NCBI GenBank assembly: GCA_025201865.1
Contig: MU603320.1
Span: 1 to 10,454 of the forward strand
DNA length: 10,454 bases
Origin: Ramicandelaber brevisporus
Lineage: Eukaryota > Kickxellomycota > Ramicandelaberales > Ramicandelaberaceae
Reading direction: 5' to 3'
A program made the translations under genes and the position numbers. The notes under the pieces were generated by a model. That model was given only the letters and a program-made list of their open reading frames with translations. It made no database searches and had not been told where the DNA came from. Positions 7,493 through 10,454 of the stretch are shown here, piece after piece (position 1 is the stretch's first letter; each line of letters opens with the position of its first letter).

Positions 7493-8947
7493 TTAATTGT
7501 ACTTTTTGATCTCATTTCCGTACTTTTGATATGCAGCATAGCCAAGAGCAGCCAGCACCTGTGCCGACACGATGATAAACAGATAGCTAAAGAAGCCGTG
7601 GCCTCCTGCGCTGCCAATGTGATGAATTGGCGATGACTGGCCATTAACCAGCTCCAGCAAATCACGGACACCCTTCGACACGATATCCAGCTTCGCCTCA
7701 AGCTCATGCACCTTGTGCTGCAGGTTGTTTGAGCTATCCGCTGCGTCGTGGTGGGTAACGCTCTCGTGAATCTCTGTAACTTCATGAGCCAATCCGGTAA
7801 TCTTGGTCAGCATTTCATGAACCTTTTCCTTCGGGAGATCGCCAGAGAAATGGTCGGATGGAGTGGAAACAACACCCTTGCCGATTCTGGCAGCGTCCAG
7901 GCGAGCATGCAGATTGTCGAGAGATTCAATAATGCGCCACTGCGTCGTTGCCAAATCTTGCAAGCTGGCTGGGCTGGTCTCATCAGCACCATGGCCATAC
8001 TCGTGCTCTTGAGCATCGGCGCGGTCCTTATCGTGAGCCTTCTCTGTGACTTCGTGGACCTGTTCAGCCTTGCGCTTCTCACTGTACGTCATCACATGAT
8101 CCTTGTGCTTTGGAGCCTTGTATGGCGGATTCAGTTCATATGTCTCAAACGCCAATACATCGTGGTCATCCGGATGCTCACCAGTAGCCGCTGACAATCC
8201 AAAGTAGTAGCCTGTTGGCAGAATCACATCCTTGGCATCAAAGCACGGTATCCACTTCAGTCCATCCTCATCGTAGAACACTTGCAAACGATGATCCGCG
8301 TGGTACACAACCTTGATCCAGAATGGCTTTTCGCTGTTTCGAGAATCATGATGGCATCCACCCAGAATCTTGCCCATCTTGTTCTTGTCTCCGTCAAGAT
8401 GCTTGGAACCATCATCCCAGACACCGAAGATGTATGGGTTGGCAGTATCTGTATCGCGGTCCCAGGAATCAATCAAGATTCCCAAGCCGTGCCATGCATC
8501 CATGCTGCCCAGGATCGGCCCAGCCTTACCACGCTCACGAGTGTACCAGAACGCCAACCCGTCGGATCCAACCTTGCCCTTGCCGGAGATGTGAGCCTGG
8601 AACTCAATGTGCCACTCGCGATGGTCGTTCGAGTTCCGAGCCCAAACCGAGCCTTTGCTGTTTGGCATGCTTGGTGCCAGCCGAATGAAATCCTTGGACA
8701 GCTTGGCGTCGTCAAACAGATCCCAAAACGGCAGCGTCTTGTTGTCGTACAGGTATGGCTGTTTGAACGTCTGCTTCCAGTCGTGTCGGCTGTGGATTGG
8801 GAGTTCATGGTCGGCGCCGTGATGAATGTCGTGCTTCTTTTGCTTCAACTGTTTCTTCAGCTCGCTGGCGGTGGAGGCTGAGGCTGGAGAGGTGAACGTG
8901 GCTGCCGCAAGCACGGTGGCTGCAGCGATCGTCGCAAGGAACCGCAT
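7493..8947 (-). CDS. L-type lectin ER-Golgi cargo receptor (ERGIC-53/Emp47 family)
   Basis: This 484-residue type I membrane protein would cycle between ER and Golgi and help load glycoproteins into COPII vesicles. It has a signal peptide at 1-24 ending ASASA. An L-type lectin domain spans about 50-273, with GSDGLAFWY (Asp129), IDSWDRD (160-165), a paired Cys198 and Cys235, and FGLSAATGEHPDDHDVLAF near its end. A charged, His-rich linker follows, then predicted coiled coil at about 370-435, a membrane segment at about 453-472, and the tail QKYGNEIKKYN. The final KKYN is a textbook KKXX COPI retrieval signal (human ERGIC-53 ends KKFF). Relative to human ERGIC-53, the key calcium/mannose Asn156 aligns with Arg164, and the sugar-loop Gly-Gly-Leu reads Gly-Glu-His. 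The start at 8947 (G at -3) gives a clean signal peptide. An in-frame ATG at 9061 would add 38 very basic residues ahead of it. No introns are seen. The gene lies in tandem downstream of the TNT gene. Confidence 0.9.
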   Translation of the reverse strand: MRFLATIAAATVLAAATFTSPASASTASELKKQLKQKKHDIHHGADHELPIHSRHDWKQTFKQPYLYDNKTLPFWDLFDDAKLSKDFIRLAPSMPNSKGSVWARNSNDHREWHIEFQAHISGKGKVGSDGLAFWYTRERGKAGPILGSMDAWHGLGILIDSWDRDTDTANPYIFGVWDDGSKHLDGDKNKMGKILGGCHHDSRNSEKPFWIKVVYHADHRLQVFYDEDGLKWIPCFDAKDVILPTGYYFGLSAATGEHPDDHDVLAFETYELNPPYKAPKHKDHVMTYSEKRKAEQVHEVTEKAHDKDRADAQEHEYGHGADETSPASLQDLATTQWRIIESLDNLHARLDAARIGKGVVSTPSDHFSGDLPKEKVHEMLTKITGLAHEVTEIHESVTHHDAADSSNNLQHKVHELEAKLDIVSKGVRDLLELVNGQSSPIHHIGSAGGHGFFSYLFIIVSAQVLAALGYAAYQKYGNEIKKYN

Positions 8948-9240
8948 GTCGAGTTTGGGAAGTGATATAAAAGAGTGACGTGGTTGCAAGGGAAGGAAGG
9001 CAGAGCGATGGCGATGGCGGCGAGGTGGCTTTCGTGTGTGCTTGCGTTTGTGTGTGTGCATAGAGAGAAATTCAAGCGCTAGTACCCCCGGCCTGGCCTG
9101 GAAATCCGAGTCCCCGGCGGCGTGGGGGTGCCTTTGCCGACCAATAATCTGACATTGCTGATGATGACGGTGATAATGACCATCTAAAACTGAGACGTAT
9201 TTAAAAGAAAGAGGGAAAGAAAGAGAGAAAGCAGATTGTA
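8948..9240 (-). promoter_or_regulatory. Compact spacer: lectin promoter and 3' end of the TNT gene
   Basis: Only 293 bases separate the two genes, and no ORF of its own is present. It contains a 29-base all-purine run at 9203-9231 (pyrimidine on the coding strand) and a CCAAT at 9141-9145 (plus strand). There is a GC-rich block at about 9084-9132 with a GTGGGG at 9123-9128 resembling Mig1/CreA repressor sites, and a UPRE-like octamer nearer the lectin start. No AATAAA was found for the TNT gene. All motif assignments are by eye. Confidence 0.45.
8976..8983 (+). promoter_or_regulatory. UPRE-like octamer upstream of the lectin
   Basis: TGACGTGG is an exact match to the animal unfolded-protein response element bound by XBP1/ATF6, and it contains the ACGTG core recognised by yeast Hac1-type bZIP factors. 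It lies 29 bases before the start codon of an ER cargo receptor, a class of gene often induced by ER stress. Its nearness to the ATG may place it inside the leader, and an octamer can occur by chance. Confidence 0.3.
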
Positions 9241-9861
9241 TCATTTGCGGTCGAGATATCCATTGTTCACCAGCCAGATGACGTTAAGCTTCTCTGGCGC
9301 TCCATTAACTTGGCTAGCGACGAGTTTGTACTGCATACCGCCACCGGATTGCTCGAACCACGGTGCAATTTTGCCAGCCTCGACGGAAAACTCCTTCTTG
9401 ACCTCATACACTCGATAGCCGCAGTTGACCGAGTCCATGTTATTCAGGCCTGCCGGTGACAGCGCGCGCTGGGTGTAAGAGGTGCCCGCCGGTGTCAAGT
9501 AGCTGCCGTACTCGTGTCCAAAGCGATCCACCTTCTCACCCTTGCGCAGCACCTTGATGCTCTTTACAGGTTTGCCATCAAAGGCGACAACGAATCCTTC
9601 AAATGGAGGATACTTCCACCCGCCCTTGCCGCCGCTCGCAGACGCATCGTAGTATTTTGCCAAGAACGCGGTCTTGTCGAGCATGCCAAAGCGCTTGTAG
9701 CCCTTCAGACCTTGTCCGACAGCGCCTGCCGTTGGAAGAGTGTTTGGACCGAGGCGGACATCATTGTCAAACGGGTTGTCTGAACACATCTCGTTAGGCT
9801 TGAGACCGGCTACACTGACAACAAGCAGGCATGCAGCGGAAATAAAGGCGAAGCGCACCAT
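9241..9861 (-). CDS. Secreted TNT-domain protein, probable NAD+ glycohydrolase
   Basis: This 206-residue protein has a signal peptide at about 1-19 (MVRFAFISAACLLVVSVAG) and a TNT domain at about 85-205. The TNT family is named after the mycobacterial necrotizing toxin and includes a secreted, surface-located NADase of Aspergillus fumigatus. These enzymes split NAD+ into nicotinamide and ADP-ribose. Visible family marks are VDRFGHEYGSYLTPAG (112-126, with Arg113), QRALSP, the APWF motif (166-169) and SGGGMQY with Gln177; an Arg and a Gln in these motifs contact NAD in characterised members. Two cysteines remain after cleavage (Cys26, Cys147) and could form a disulfide. No N-glycosylation sequon was seen. 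The start has a strong context (AAAATGG). No immunity-protein gene, such as bacteria pair with this toxin domain, is seen beside it, which is normal for secreted fungal members. Activity, target and any role in interactions with other organisms are inference. Confidence 0.8.
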   Translation of the reverse strand: MVRFAFISAACLLVVSVAGLKPNEMCSDNPFDNDVRLGPNTLPTAGAVGQGLKGYKRFGMLDKTAFLAKYYDASASGGKGGWKYPPFEGFVVAFDGKPVKSIKVLRKGEKVDRFGHEYGSYLTPAGTSYTQRALSPAGLNNMDSVNCGYRVYEVKKEFSVEAGKIAPWFEQSGGGMQYKLVASQVNGAPEKLNVIWLVNNGYLDRK

Positions 9862-10101
9862 TTTGTCAAGTTGATAGAGAATTTTTGAGAGGAGAGTTGG
9901 CTGTGGTTGTGGAGACGGTGGCGATAGGGAGGAGAGGTTCGGTTGAGAGCAAGAGCAAGAGCGAAAGCAAGAGCGAGAACAGGTCAGGTCAACTCGCGAG
10001 ACTTTATAGCAATCACTAGCGTGCCTGACACAGGTCCAATGTCTGTCGAATGAGAAGCTTGAACACTTATAAAAAAGGAACGTTGGAATACATATCTCCA
10101 C
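9862..10101 (-). promoter_or_regulatory. Promoter and leader of the TNT-domain gene
   Basis: On the minus strand a TATAAAG at 10008-10002 is followed by a pyrimidine-rich stretch at about 9980-9945 built of repeated GCTCTT-like units. The first ATG after it is the chosen start at 9861, with no ATG since 10093. The ordered set of TATA box, CT-rich tract and AUG in strong context is the clearest core promoter in the window. The reading frame stays open upstream to 10101 but has no ATG before 9861. Confidence 0.5.
10002..10008 (-). promoter_or_regulatory. TATA box of the TNT-domain gene
   Basis: TATAAAG on the minus strand lies 141 bases before the start codon and about 25-60 bases before the CT-rich stretch. 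This is a plausible spacing for a TATA-driven start within that tract. Confidence 0.45.
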
Positions 10102-10454
10102 TCTCCAATCGTCAGCTGCAGCAACGTCATTTACTTACCATCCATTCATTCCTTCTTTCTTCCCGCGGTTGACTGATCTGGGGAACATTTAATCGGATTT
10201 AGACCGGTCATCCAAACAGGCACAACAGCGAAACTGCCGACACCAAACAATTGGCGGTTCATCAGCTGCCATTGATCCGATGAAGTAGCTATTTATATAA
10301 CCCCCAATCAATCAATCGAGTAAATCAACCAAGTAATCAATCATGTATCGAGTTAAAAGTGAAATAACCATTCAAAGCACTACTTAGTAACCTTTTTTAG
10401 AACCATGTAAAAAGAAAACCACGAGACTTTTGGCGAAGCTCCTTGAGAGACAGG
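10102..10454. other. Non-coding right edge, possible divergent promoter
   Basis: No gene is recognised. A + strand TATATAA at 10294-10300, a CCAAT at 10304-10308 and CAATCAATCAATC repeats at about 10305-10317 could be a promoter for a gene starting beyond the right edge. Downstream of it lie two tiny + strand ORFs: ATG at 10343 with 14 codons to TAG at 10387, and an ATG-TAA pair at 10405-10410. An 8-base palindrome GACCGGTC is at 10202-10209. None of these is strong alone. Confidence 0.35.

Noticed and set aside
8282-8881. A 199-codon plus-strand open frame inside the lectin gene
   Set aside because: It is the antisense shadow of the conserved lectin domain. Its translation shows no family resemblance, and the minus-strand frame matches ERGIC-53 motif by motif.
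9121-9145. CGTGG and CCAAT resembling an ER-stress response element
   Set aside because: The elements are 15 bases apart and in the wrong relative orientation for ERSE (CCAAT-N9-CCACG), and the spacing is also wrong for ERSE-II.
8948-9244. N-terminal extension of the lectin by up to 99 codons (open frame to 9244, in-frame ATG at 9061)
   Set aside because: The extension is very basic and would bury the signal peptide that starts cleanly at 8947. Lectins of this family begin with a signal peptide.

Overview
The window looks like nuclear DNA from a fungus. Four long, apparently uninterrupted protein-coding genes are separated by non-coding stretches with eukaryotic signals (TATA-like boxes, pyrimidine-rich tracts, AATAAA-type poly(A) signals). 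There are no bacterial operon features. The gene set supports a fungus: a GPI transamidase Gaa1 subunit, an ankyrin protein resembling Hos4 of the Set3 histone deacetylase complex, an ER L-type lectin cargo receptor, and a secreted TNT-domain NAD glycohydrolase of the type known from fungi. The absence of visible introns and the many CAG/CAA-type repeats would fit an early-diverging lineage such as a chytrid, but that is inference and the phylum cannot be fixed from the sequence.

Layout, left to right. Bases 1-329 are a promoter and leader with a TATATA box and a CT-rich tract. Bases 330-2480 (+) encode GAA1. Bases 2481-2857 are a shared 3' region between convergent genes, with AATAAA signals for GAA1. 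Bases 2858-6586 (-) encode a 1242-residue ankyrin-repeat protein rich in Gln, Ser, Thr and Asp. Bases 6587-7212 look like its long 5' leader, which has no ATG on the sense strand and carries a seven-copy tetranucleotide repeat. Bases 7213-7492 are probably the 3' UTR of the next gene. Bases 7493-8947 (-) encode a 484-residue ERGIC-53/Emp47-like lectin with a C-terminal KKYN retrieval signal. Bases 8948-9240 are a compact spacer. Bases 9241-9861 (-) encode a 206-residue secreted TNT-domain protein. The rest is the promoter of that gene plus non-coding sequence up to the right edge, where a + strand TATATAA may belong to a divergent gene outside the window.

Three of the four products belong to the secretory pathway: GPI-anchor attachment in the ER, glycoprotein export from the ER, and a secreted enzyme. 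This may be chance, because fungal genes are rarely grouped by function except in metabolite clusters. No mobile element, CRISPR array, tRNA or rRNA was seen. The points most worth a second look are the TNT-domain enzyme, the non-canonical sugar/calcium site of the lectin, and the 626-base AUG-free leader of the ankyrin gene.
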